From Phytohabitans flavus (GTDB lineage: Bacteria; Actinomycetota; Actinomycetes; Mycobacteriales; Micromonosporaceae), in assembly GCF_011764545.1 (NCBI RefSeq), contig NZ_AP022870.1, forward strand, positions 1,596,001-1,660,000: 64,000 nucleotides of DNA, given 5' to 3'. Both the position numbers and the translations under genes were made by a program. Under the pieces are notes generated by a model. It saw only the letters and a program-made list of their open reading frames with translations, did no database searches and had not been told where the DNA came from. Positions 56,626-64,000 of this stretch are shown in pieces (the first letter of the stretch is position 1; each line of letters opens with the position of its first letter).

Positions 56626-57618
56626 ATGCCGAAAACCTCCGCCCGGTTGCTGGCCCTGCTGTCGCTGCTGCAGACCCGCCGCGACTGGCCGGGCACGTTG
56701 CTGGCCGAGCGGCTCGACATCAGCCTGCGGACCGTGCGCCGCGACATCGACCGGCTGCGCGAGCTCGGCTATCCCATCGCCGCAGCCAAGGGTCCCGACG
56801 GCGGCTACCGGCTCGGCGCCGGCACCGAACTGCCCCCGCTGCTGTTCGACGACGAGCAGGCCGTCGCCCTCACCGTCGCGCTGCAGATCGCCACCACCAC
56901 ACTGGGCGACGGCACCGGCGACGCGGCAGCACGGGCGTTGACCACGATCCGGCAGGTCATGCCGTCCCGGCTCCGGCACCGCATCAACGCCCTCCAGATC
57001 ACCGCCGTCGAACGGCCCACCACCCGACCAGCCGCCCCGATCGACGCCGCAGCGCTCCTGGCGATCAGCTCCGCCGTGCAAGCCCACGAGATCCTCCGCT
57101 TCGACTACGGCTCCGAGAGCACGGACAAGCCCCCGCGCCGCGTCGAGCCACACCACGTCATCACCTGGGACGGACGCTGGTACCTCGTCGCATGGGACCT
57201 CGACAGGTCGGACTGGCGCACCTTCCGCGCCGACCGGATCACCTTGCGCATCCCCAACGGACCCCGCTTCACCCCGAGACAGCTGCCCGGCTCAGACGTG
57301 ACCGCCTTCGTCACCGGCCGGTTCCGCGGCGCAGACGAGGGCACCACCAGTTGGCCCTGCAAGGGCACCGCGATCCTCGACCTACCGGCCGCCACCGTCG
57401 CCCACTACAGCCGCGACGGGATCGTCGAGGAGCTCGGCCCGGACCGCTGCCGGCTCACGCTCGGCTCCTGGTCATGGCCCAGCCTCGCCGCCGCCATCGC
57501 CCGCTTCGACACCGAGATCACGGCCGTCCGCCCCGCGGAGCTGGTCGACGCCTTCGCTCACCTGGCCCGCCGATTCGCCAGGACCGCCGCCGGCCCCACC
57601 CCCGGCGGGACTTGTTGA
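56626..57618 (+). CDS. YafY-type WYL-domain transcriptional regulator
   Basis: The ATG at 56626 is chosen; upstream codons would run through the operator. 330 residues. N-terminal DeoR-like HTH (L-A-E-R-L-D-I-S-L-R-T-V-R-R-D-I-D-R-L-R-E-L-G-Y), a middle helical region, and a WYL domain (R-V-E-P-H-H-V-I-T-W-D-G-R-W-Y-L-V-A-W-D-L) with W-Y-L retained, plus a WCX C-terminus. Likely senses a ligand and represses or activates the VOC gene. Confidence 0.93.
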   Translation: MPKTSARLLALLSLLQTRRDWPGTLLAERLDISLRTVRRDIDRLRELGYPIAAAKGPDGGYRLGAGTELPPLLFDDEQAVALTVALQIATTTLGDGTGDAAARALTTIRQVMPSRLRHRINALQITAVERPTTRPAAPIDAAALLAISSAVQAHEILRFDYGSESTDKPPRRVEPHHVITWDGRWYLVAWDLDRSDWRTFRADRITLRIPNGPRFTPRQLPGSDVTAFVTGRFRGADEGTTSWPCKGTAILDLPAATVAHYSRDGIVEELGPDRCRLTLGSWSWPSLAAAIARFDTEITAVRPAELVDAFAHLARRFARTAAGPTPGGTC

Positions 57619-57669
57619 TCGGGTACTCGCTTAATGCCACGATCCGCGCGGTGCCGACTGAGAGAACAG

Positions 57670-57860
57670 GCTGACCTAGAACATCCCCGCGCCGAGGTGG
57701 GTACCTCGGTAAATCCGGCCCTGTCGGTGGGTCGGATCGCGTTGGTCGTTCGTGCGCTGTTGTGGCCGTGGCGGCAGCGGTAGCCGGGCCGGTGGTTGAC
57801 CCAGTGGGCGTCCATGCGTCGGCGGCAGATGCAGCAGCGCAGCAGCCCGGTTGGACGATC
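57670..57860 (-). pseudogene. Serine-recombinase zinc-ribbon remnant
   Basis: Minus-strand reading G-L-L-R-C-C-I-C-R-R-R-M-D-A-H-W-V, then P-G-Y-R-C-R-H-G-H-N-S-A matches the zinc ribbon at the C-terminal part of large serine recombinases. No start codon and no catalytic domain; a fragment only. Confidence 0.55.
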
Positions 57861-57937
57861 ATGTCTCGGTTGCTTACGTATCGTTGGGATCTTGGTCGGG
57901 TTGCTCAGCTACTGCGCAGGTTGTATCCGCTTCGGGC

Positions 57938-58255
57938 TCAAGCTGGGAACGTGTTCCGGTAGCGCTTCCACAACAGTCTGATCCACGGGTTGGCGCTCTC
58001 AGGTGGTTCTGATGTCACGGGCGGCGTGGGAGCGGATTCCACGAGGTGTAGCAGCGTCCAGGCCAGTCCGAAGCCTTTGTCGTCTCCGAAGCAGGTCGTC
58101 AGGTGTCGCGCCTCGTCGTCGTTGACGGGCGGCGTGATCGCGTGCAGGAGCCGTTCTCGCAGTTCGAGGTCGGCGTCAGCGTCCTGCGAGTCGTCCTGTT
58201 CCGAGGGCAGGGGGCCGTGTCGGCAGAAGTGTCGAACTTCGTCTCTAATCGTCAC
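57938..58255 (-). CDS. Small hypothetical protein, copy 2 of a paralogous pair
   Basis: The GTG at 58255 has CAGGAG upstream. 105 residues, closely similar to the product at 53316-53660, but with substitutions spread through the chain (S-E-G-A-D versus S-Q-D-A-D; I-T-K-P-V-E versus I-T-P-P-V-N) and an earlier stop (N-T-F-P-A). The reading frame was kept while the adjacent transposase fragment decayed, which hints at selection on this ORF. Confidence 0.6.
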   Translation of the reverse strand: MTIRDEVRHFCRHGPLPSEQDDSQDADADLELRERLLHAITPPVNDDEARHLTTCFGDDKGFGLAWTLLHLVESAPTPPVTSEPPESANPWIRLLWKRYRNTFPA

Positions 58256-58293
58256 GGCTTCTCCTGTCGGGCGGCTGTTCGCTCGCAGCATTA

Positions 58294-58692
58294 TCACAAA
58301 GCGGGCGTGGTGGTTCGGGTTGCCGACCTTGAATCGGGCGATCGGCAGGGTGGTGGTGCGTGCGACGTCGGTGAGTAGTTCGTTGCCGTCGTAGACGCGG
58401 AACGTGTGGTCAGCGGACCGACCGTGATCGTGCGACCGGCGTGCATCATCCCGGCGTGGATGCGTTGCCGGGCAACGGTGAGGGAACCGCGCGAGCTGAT
58501 CCGCCGCTGGCCGCGGATGGGTTCCGGTGCCGGGGTCGGTGGTCCGGCGGGGCGGGCATCGCGGATGCGGGCCTGTTCGGCGGGGGTCAGCGGGTTGGGC
58601 AGGCTGCGCAGCAGGATGCCGTTCTCGATGAGCTGCAGCAGGCCGCCGTCGAGACGCACGGTCAGGCGTCGGCCGGCGAGGTGGTAGCTAGA
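58294..58692 (-). pseudogene. IS481-type transposase C-terminal fragment, copy 2
   Basis: Longer than copy 1: L-T-V-R-L-D-G-G-L-L-Q-L-I-E-N-G, N-P-L-T-P-A-E-Q-A-R-I, S-R-G-S-L-T-V-A-R-Q-R-I-H-A-G. After T-I-T-V-G a missing base breaks the tail, which continues in the next frame as D-H-T-F-R-V-Y-D-G-N-E-L-L-T. Remnant without a catalytic core. Confidence 0.7.
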
Positions 58693-58926
58693 CGATGCCG
58701 GAGACTGCAACGACGACTAGCACGCCTTTGTGGACGGTGGTAGAGCAGGTGAGATCGCTTAGGTGAGTCGAGCCGGCATGGGGTGCGGTGCGGGGACTGA
58801 TTTCCCGATGCCGCTGCCGAAGGTGCCGTACCGGTCTGCTGGTAACGGGCACTCTGCCGGGGAAGGGTTCCACCGACCTGCTCGGATAGGACAGAGAGAC
58901 CGCGGCCTGCGGGCGGCTTGGTGACC

Positions 58927-59484
58927 TCATTCGCGGAAGCGGCAGTTAAGCCCGGCTTGCTGGTCGTACACCGCCGACCTGGCCGACCACACCGACTCGG
59001 CTCGCTGGTCGGTGGGCTCGCCGGTCGTAAGGGCGGCGCGTAGCTCTTGCAGCGCTGTGATGTAGTCGTTGACGGCGGCGCGCAGCTCTACGCCCTTGGC
59101 TGGCGGGAGGATGGCCAAGCCGGCCGCGAACTCTTGCCCGGCGGCCAGGGCGGCGTCCGCGGTCTCGACGGTGAGCTGCCGGGTCTGGTCGAGGGTGAGA
59201 TGTGGGTCGTCCTCTGTCCACACGTCGAAGCTCGTCAGGACCTGGATGCATTCGTCCTCGGTCGGGGCCAGGGCGGCCGCTGCGGCGTCGGCCGCCGCAG
59301 CCCGCTCGGCGTCCTGGCGGATGTGACGGTAGCCGGCGATCACCGCGCCGACGGCGACAGCGGACACCAGCAGGAACGCGACAATAGGCGGCCACACCTT
59401 TCGGTGCGGGCCTTGCGGATCTGGCTTGCCGGTCTGTATCGGATTCGGATACTTGTCGGTGCTGGAGTACTGGTACGGATGCAT
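58927..59484 (-). CDS. Single-TM protein of unknown function
   Basis: The ATG at 59484 is chosen. 185 residues: Pro/Gln/Tyr-rich N-terminus, membrane helix (~31-51), then a helical extracytoplasmic domain with two Cys far apart (E-C-I-Q-V-L and L-N-C-R-F). No family recognised. Confidence 0.7.
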   Translation of the reverse strand: MHPYQYSSTDKYPNPIQTGKPDPQGPHRKVWPPIVAFLLVSAVAVGAVIAGYRHIRQDAERAAAADAAAAALAPTEDECIQVLTSFDVWTEDDPHLTLDQTRQLTVETADAALAAGQEFAAGLAILPPAKGVELRAAVNDYITALQELRAALTTGEPTDQRAESVWSARSAVYDQQAGLNCRFRE

Positions 59485-59744
59485 GAGACCCCCGAGCGGC
59501 AGCGCGATCACCCTAGCGCCGGAGAGCTCGTGCTCGTCAGGCGGCGATGGTCGAGACGGCGGCCGCCAGGTGGAGGCGCCGCCGAAGCAGACGGCGGCGG
59601 GGGAGCTTGGCCGGCGCGGACACACTTGATCAGGTGCATGCTTTTGCCGCGATCCGGGCGCGGCGTGTGCTCTGCCGCCGATGCGCCGCGCATCGTAGGT
59701 CTTTCCTCGCCGGCATGATGGACGGCGTGACACCGACGAGAGGC

Positions 59745-60125
59745 ATGACGATCAGCATCCGGACACGCCGTGACGTCGTTGATCTGGATCCGGATCGGTT
59801 CTTGGCCGCGGCCCGGCGGGCAGTGCGCGATCGCGACCCGGGTTTGACTGAGGCCGAGGTAGCCGATGCGGTGACCGACGTCTACGACGCCATCCACGCC
59901 TTGCTCGATCGGGATGGAAACCTTGCCGCCGACGCGATGGACGGTGAAGCAATCGGTGCCGGTGGACGACCGCCCGGCGTGCGAGTCACCGACCGACTGG
60001 ACGGTCTGTCGCCCGCGGGTTGGCTGCAACACGTGGTACTCAACGAGCGGCCCCTACAGGACTACGGCTGTTTCCCTCCCGACGATCCCTTCGCTGTACC
60101 GGACATCCAGGACCGCTCGGAGTAG
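59745..60125 (+). CDS. Small acidic hypothetical protein
   Basis: The ATG at 59745 has GAGAGG upstream; an in-frame ATG at 59715 is possible. 126 residues with a helical N-terminal half (D-P-D-R-F-L-A-A-A-R-R-A-V-R, E-A-E-V-A-D-A-V-T-D-V-Y-D-A-I-H-A-L). Acidic, Pro-rich end. Unknown function. Confidence 0.6.
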   Translation: MTISIRTRRDVVDLDPDRFLAAARRAVRDRDPGLTEAEVADAVTDVYDAIHALLDRDGNLAADAMDGEAIGAGGRPPGVRVTDRLDGLSPAGWLQHVVLNERPLQDYGCFPPDDPFAVPDIQDRSE

Positions 60126-60404
60126 CTGTGCTGGCTTCCCCCGTCACCGAGATCGGGTGTGCGGATCTGCCGCGAACCGCGGGCTTGTCGATGCTGGTGG
60201 CGCTTAGTGGCTGGGCGGTGACCGGCGGGCGCACGCCAAATGAGAGTCCACACCCGAGAGCCCGTGGACAGCCGTGAATGAGAGCAACCCACCGGCCACC
60301 TCGACCCAGCCTGGCCGGGCTGAAGTTGTAGATCAATTTAGACAAGTAGCCGCCGAGAGCGTGTTGGCAGCCGGGCGAAGATCGCCACACTTCGTAGGAC
60401 GTTG

Positions 60405-60983
60405 TCACCGAGGAGTGGGTCGGTAGATGAGTTCTTGGGTGTGCCCGTCGAGCGTCCGGCTCTCGAGCATCTCGAGGTCGAGGTCGCCCGCGCCTTTAAG
60501 GATCGGACTGGTGCCGGTCCGTCCGGAGATGACGGGGAAGATCGTCACCTGCAGGCGGTCGACAAGGCCGGCGGCCATCAGGGCCCAGTTCAGCGACAAG
60601 CTGGCCTGCGAACGTAGCGGTATGTCGGACTCCTCCTTTAGCCGCGTGACGATGTCGACGGCATCGCCGCTGACGATATTCGCGTCCGGCCAGCCGAGGG
60701 TGTCCGGCAGCGTGGACGAGATCACGGTCGTCGGCATCTGCATAGTCCTGAGGTTCCACTCGTCCAGCGCGTTGGGGTCGATGCCGGAGGACATGATCTG
60801 TGCGGTCTCCCGGAAGGTGGTGGCCCCGAAGACCATGCGCTGCTCGATGTCGAACAGGGCAGCGCGGTGCGCGAGCAGTTCAGGGCCCTGCTTGCTCCAA
60901 TAGCCGCCCCAGTCGCCTGGCGCAGCGTATGAGCCGTAGCCGTCCAGGGTGGAGAAGACGTCCCAGGTGTAGACAGCGGTCAT
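60405..60983 (-). CDS. Dihydrofolate reductase-like (RibD C-terminal family) protein
   Basis: 192 residues. The RibD_C/DHFR-like fold shows V-F-S-T-L-D-G-Y-G-S near the N-terminus, M-V-F-G-A-T-T-F-R, V-I-S-S-T-L, a long helix and L-Q-V-T-I-F-P-V-I-S-G-R-T-G. NADPH-dependent reductases of this group mostly have unknown substrates. Stands alone. Confidence 0.88.
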   Translation of the reverse strand: MTAVYTWDVFSTLDGYGSYAAPGDWGGYWSKQGPELLAHRAALFDIEQRMVFGATTFRETAQIMSSGIDPNALDEWNLRTMQMPTTVISSTLPDTLGWPDANIVSGDAVDIVTRLKEESDIPLRSQASLSLNWALMAAGLVDRLQVTIFPVISGRTGTSPILKGAGDLDLEMLESRTLDGHTQELIYRPTPR

Positions 60984-61648
60984 GTCGGTTCCCTTCTTAC
61001 GTGGCAGTCACGGACGGGACCGGCCCCGAGCCGGGCTGCTCCCACCCTTACTACGAACAGTTGCCAGCCGATCCGACACCGCGCCAGGACTTTTCCGCAT
61101 GCGAGACCGCAACTTGCCGCCGAGCCGGTCAGGGCAACGCACCCTCACGCCGCTGTGCATGCGCGCCGGCCCGGACGGCTACGGGACGAGGCTTCGCAGA
61201 GGAAGGTGGGTGCGCTGGTACTACTTGCTTCGGCGGTCAGCGCCTTGCAGGTGTGCGGGGGTGAGGTCGGTGATCAGGGCGTCGAGGCGGGCTTGCTCGT
61301 AGAGGCCGTCGATGACAACCCGGAGATGTCGTACTCGCGACGGACCCGGAAACGGATGAAGCGGCAGCCCAAGAGGTCATCCAGACGTACGTTAACGTCG
61401 ATACGGAACTGGCCGACTCACGATCAAAACCGCGTCTGGCGGCCTTCAGACGCTCCGTACCACTCAAAATCGCTCCTTTTTGGAGCGAAAGCCGTCGGGG
61501 CTGGGTCGAAGCGAGGGTCTCCAAGTCGACGAGCATCTCTACGGATCCGCGGGTCCCGTCGTCGTGGCCGCCGTCGCCTCGTATCTCCACCAGCAGACCT
61601 GGTTGGATCGTCGCGGTCCATGCGTGGCCGCGTCGTTGATGTGCCGGT
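60984..61648. other. Region without a confident gene
   Basis: About 665 bp. On the minus strand near 61310-61400 one frame reads F-R-I-D-V-N-V-R-L-D-D-L-L-G-C-R-F-I and R-E-Y-D-I-S-G-L, which looks like debris of a former gene, but it cannot be joined to a start or named. Confidence 0.35.
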
Positions 61649-61850
61649 TCAGTCGTCGACGGCCTGTACTGCGGCGGCGATCGGCTGAAGCCCCGCGACC
61701 AGTTCGTCGAGCTCGTCCGCGCTGAGCACGTCGTACGCTGGCGCCGCCAGCTTGTCGGTGAGGTCCTCGATCCGCTGCCTGGTCTGCCGGCCGGCCTCGG
61801 TGAAGCCGCCGGCGGCGTTCACGAGGCCGCGGCCGCGCCTGTTGTACGCC
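61649..61850 (-). pseudogene. C-terminal fragment of a MarR-like winged-helix regulator
   Basis: Reading R-G-R-G-L-V-N-A-A-G-G-F-T-E-A-G, then R-I-E-D-L-T-D-K-L-A-A-P-A-Y-D-V-L and L-V-A-G-L-Q-P-I-A-A-A-V, ending at a TGA (61649). It matches the wing and last helices of MarR-like proteins. The HTH is missing. Confidence 0.55.
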
Positions 61851-61872
61851 TACGAGGAGTTCTCCCTATGGA

Positions 61873-63153
61873 CTACGGGCTCGTCGCCGCTGTCGACTCT
61901 GCGCTTAGCCAGGCCCGCACCGTCGCGATCTCGTCGCTGGAGAACGCGATCTCTGCAGCTTCAGCTCGCGTGAGGACGTTGTCGACGAAAGCCGCGCGTA
62001 TCTCTTCGGCCGTCGGCGGCGGTTGGCGGTGCAACGGGCACCCGCCGAACGACGTGCCTCGCGCGACGAACGCGACGGCGCCGCGGCTGACGGGCAGTCC
62101 CTGATCGCGAAGCTGGTCTCGAGACCAGCTGGTGCACTGGGTCAGGTTAAACCGGTGGGAATGGGCGTAGTCGGACAGCGTCTGGTAGATCGCGGGCCAC
62201 CACGGCTGGGGCAACCGGGGCAGGTCGAGCTGGTCAACTAGGCGCTCGACGGGCTCTGGAAGCATGATGCGTTGCGGTGCTGCTGCGGCCGGCTCCCGAG
62301 CGAAGTGCCGGCTGTCGTCCCACAAGAAGTGTTGCGACATCCGAAGGTTCGGAAACTCCAGGCTTGCCACGGCCCGGGCGAAACTGCCGAAGCCGAACCA
62401 GTTGCTGTCGCTCACCGACTGACCGAGCTGGCTTCGCAGCCGGGAAGCGAGCGATGCCATGTTCAACGGCTCCGACGCCGCGTTGTACTCGCCGGTCACT
62501 ACCGATCGAAACGCCTCGTACGCCTCGCGGTGGCCAGGAGCAGTGGTGTCAACGTCGACGACACGATCATCGAACTCGCTGTCGATCTCGTCATTGAGAT
62601 CGACGGGTTCACCTTGAACCAGTGCTAGCAGCTGTTGGCTGTCAAGAACCTGGTCTGCGATCGCGGTGAAGGCCTCGGCCGCATCGGCCGGTGACACGAT
62701 CATGGTTCGTCGGTCGGAGCGGCGCAGTCGTTGCAGCAACGGCGTCATGTCGGAGTCACCGGACGCGATGACGAACTCGTCGTACCGGGTATCAGCTGAC
62801 AGAGCGTCAACGGCGTCGACGACGATCCTGATGTCGGCTGCGTTCTTCGTCCCGCTGTAGCGAGGGCAGTCGATCACGTCGAAACCGGCGCGGACGAACC
62901 AGGGCCGGAACTTCGAGAAGAACAACCGCGTCTGCTCTCCAGCCGTGTCCGTGTGGTACACCCACCCTGCGGGGTTGAGGTAGCAGCGCAGAAGCAGCCA
63001 GCGTCGCGGACCATCTGTCGTGGCCGTCGTCAACAACCGGCGCAGCCACGCTCCCGGATCGTTCGCAAACTGAACCGCCACGTCGGGATCCAGCTTGTAG
63101 AGCCCGCCGAATACGTTGTCGAAGTCGAGGTAGAGAGCGGCTCGGACACCCAC
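61873..63153 (-). CDS. NYN-domain (PIN-like) protein with LOTUS/OST-HTH-like region
   Basis: 426 residues. NYN nuclease fold at 1-175 with acidic motifs L-D-F-D-N (~10), K-N-A-A-D-I-R-I-V-V-D-A (~105-115) and A-S-G-D-S-D-M-T-P-L (~130-140). Residues ~210-280 fit a LOTUS/OST-HTH unit (L-A-S-R-L-R-S-Q-L-G, F-G-F-G-S-F-A-R-A-V). A helical C-terminal part (~300-426) follows. Such proteins bind or cleave RNA. Isolated gene with no obvious partner; role in RNA turnover or defence is inference. Confidence 0.85.
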   Translation of the reverse strand: MGVRAALYLDFDNVFGGLYKLDPDVAVQFANDPGAWLRRLLTTATTDGPRRWLLLRCYLNPAGWVYHTDTAGEQTRLFFSKFRPWFVRAGFDVIDCPRYSGTKNAADIRIVVDAVDALSADTRYDEFVIASGDSDMTPLLQRLRRSDRRTMIVSPADAAEAFTAIADQVLDSQQLLALVQGEPVDLNDEIDSEFDDRVVDVDTTAPGHREAYEAFRSVVTGEYNAASEPLNMASLASRLRSQLGQSVSDSNWFGFGSFARAVASLEFPNLRMSQHFLWDDSRHFAREPAAAAPQRIMLPEPVERLVDQLDLPRLPQPWWPAIYQTLSDYAHSHRFNLTQCTSWSRDQLRDQGLPVSRGAVAFVARGTSFGGCPLHRQPPPTAEEIRAAFVDNVLTRAEAAEIAFSSDEIATVRAWLSAESTAATSP

Positions 63154-63212
63154 CGGGGCAATCTAGCAATGGCGCCTCCGCGGACACGAGCCACGGGCGC
63201 CTCTGTGACGAT

Positions 63213-63773
63213 CTATGGGGCGAGCAATGCCTGGGTCAGGACCGTGAGGTTGGATACGACCGGGCTCTGGGGGTCGGCTAGGTGTTTGCGTGGATCGCGT
63301 CCGCATTCGCAGCCGAGGCCGATGGCACCTGCCCGCTGGACCCGGCGCAGCCGCCCGACCGAACCGCTTACGGCGAGGCAAGAAGCAAGCGGCACGCCGA
63401 GCAGATAGGTCGCCCGTTCAGCGGTGTTCCCGGCATCGACTGCGGAAAGGTCGAGACCTTGCCGGGCTGCTACAGCATTGATGTGCGTGTCCAGCGTGTG
63501 CGTCCGGATAGCTGCCAACACCGCGTGCTCGGACAGGTCGCTGATCACCGCCACCTTGCGGTCAGTGGCAGCACAGGCGGCGAGAAGTCGGTCCAGGCTC
63601 CGCGCCGGCTTGGCGGTGATCGTCGCGTCCAGCTCCAGACCCGACACAAGCGCCGCTGCCTCAGCGGCATGGTCGGGTTCCCGCTCGGCGAGGTATGCCA
63701 GCGTCTGGTGGATCCCGAACACTGAAAGTGTGATCGGCACGGGGCGCGGCCGGTACTCACCGAGCGGGAGCAC
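63213..63773 (-). CDS. HAD-like protein lacking catalytic motifs
   Basis: 186 residues. The Rossmann core of a HAD phosphatase is visible (R-K-V-A-V-I-S-D-L-S-E-H-A-V, H-I-N-A-V-A-A-R) but motif I (D-x-D-x-T) is absent from the N-terminus, the motif III Lys is not seen, and motif IV G-D-x-x-x-D is S-G-S-V-G-R. Either truncated upstream or a pseudo-enzyme. Confidence 0.6.
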   Translation of the reverse strand: MLPLGEYRPRPVPITLSVFGIHQTLAYLAEREPDHAAEAAALVSGLELDATITAKPARSLDRLLAACAATDRKVAVISDLSEHAVLAAIRTHTLDTHINAVAARQGLDLSAVDAGNTAERATYLLGVPLASCLAVSGSVGRLRRVQRAGAIGLGCECGRDPRKHLADPQSPVVSNLTVLTQALLAP

Positions 63774-63858
63774 GAGAGCCCGGCTGACGGCCCTTGCCTC
63801 AACGCCGGAATTGCAGCAGCGGACGAGGCGCGAGCTACTAGCGTGTGCGCCGCCGAGT

Positions 63859-64000
63859 TCACGGTCGTGCCCGCCGATCGTGTCGTGCCGCTACCCGACG
63901 AGGCAGTCTCGATATCGGCGCCCCGCTCGGCAGGCCCGCGTTCACCGCCCCGCGCGCATCGTCGCCGAGGATGGGCCGCAGCCGTTCCGCTAGGCGCCGC
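63859..64000 (-). CDS. Possible 3' end of a gene entering from the right
   Basis: The minus frame is open from the window edge (R-L-A-E-R-L-R-P-I-L-G-D-D-A-R-G) to a TGA at 63859. Too short to classify; the end is Arg-rich and may be spurious. Confidence 0.2.
   Translation of the reverse strand, partial: RRLAERLRPILGDDARGAVNAGLPSGAPISRLPRRVAARHDRRARP

Overview
The window is high-GC DNA (roughly 70% by eye) with dense genes, frequent GTG starts, ATGA/GTGA overlaps and families typical of Actinomycetota: SCO6880-type conjugation genes, DUF4913, DUF2795, AA10 LPMO with CBM5, acVLRF1 and PASTA/He_PIG secreted proteins. A filamentous soil actinomycete, perhaps Micromonosporales, is the best guess. 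The genus cannot be fixed from this sequence alone.

Layout. 0-6.6 kb: a large surface protein ending in a discoidin/F5-8C-like domain, facing a four-gene minus-strand set (CBM-like anchored protein, histidine kinase, LuxR-type regulator, receiver-only pseudo-regulator). 6.8-18.8 kb: a compact plus-strand type IV secretion/conjugation cluster with DUF6668 protein, two two-TM pilin-like proteins, VirB8-like and VirB6-like proteins, SCO6880 protein, VirB4-like ATPase, VirD4 coupling ATPase, a pseudo-transglycosylase/GH19 chitinase fusion and DUF4913. No relaxase or integrase accompanies it. 18.9-28.8 kb: ispG, a chitin-type LPMO, a DAO-family oxidase, a gutted VanX, a GDPD-like protein with altered catalytic positions, a broken gene, a Met-rich DUF2795 protein, a secreted beta-propeller lactonase, and a TetR-GAPDH operon with a palindromic operator.

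28.8-35.3 kb: a helical-repeat protein and an intact IS21-family element (TSD CCGTAGTC) inserted beside an ISL3 remnant, then a LysR regulator and a small secreted protein, both frameshifted. 35.5-46.4 kb: a TrmB/LuxR-like regulator divergent from an S8 protease, an FG-GAP/VCBS protein, and a lectin-propeller/Ig/PASTA protein, all secreted or surface proteins and mostly frameshifted. 46.7-52.7 kb: ankyrin-repeat protein, acVLRF1 peptidyl-tRNA hydrolase, TraB-like/TPR fusion.

52.7-64 kb: a scar of mobile DNA (integrase tail, IS481-type transposase tails in two copies each followed by a paralogous small ORF, a tRNA 3' end, a truncated MFS pump, a serine-recombinase zinc ribbon), mixed with a VOC/WYL pair, a DHFR-like protein, a NYN-LOTUS protein and a degenerate HAD protein.

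Two overall points. First, at least nine genes are split by what looks like one missing base, mostly in short G or C runs, while 8-24.7 kb is free of this. Most of these are probably one gene each, and may be intact in the real genome. Second, chitin recurs: the secretion cluster carries a GH19 domain and a CBM5-bearing LPMO lies 2 kb downstream, so the machine may work on chitin-containing or peptidoglycan surfaces.
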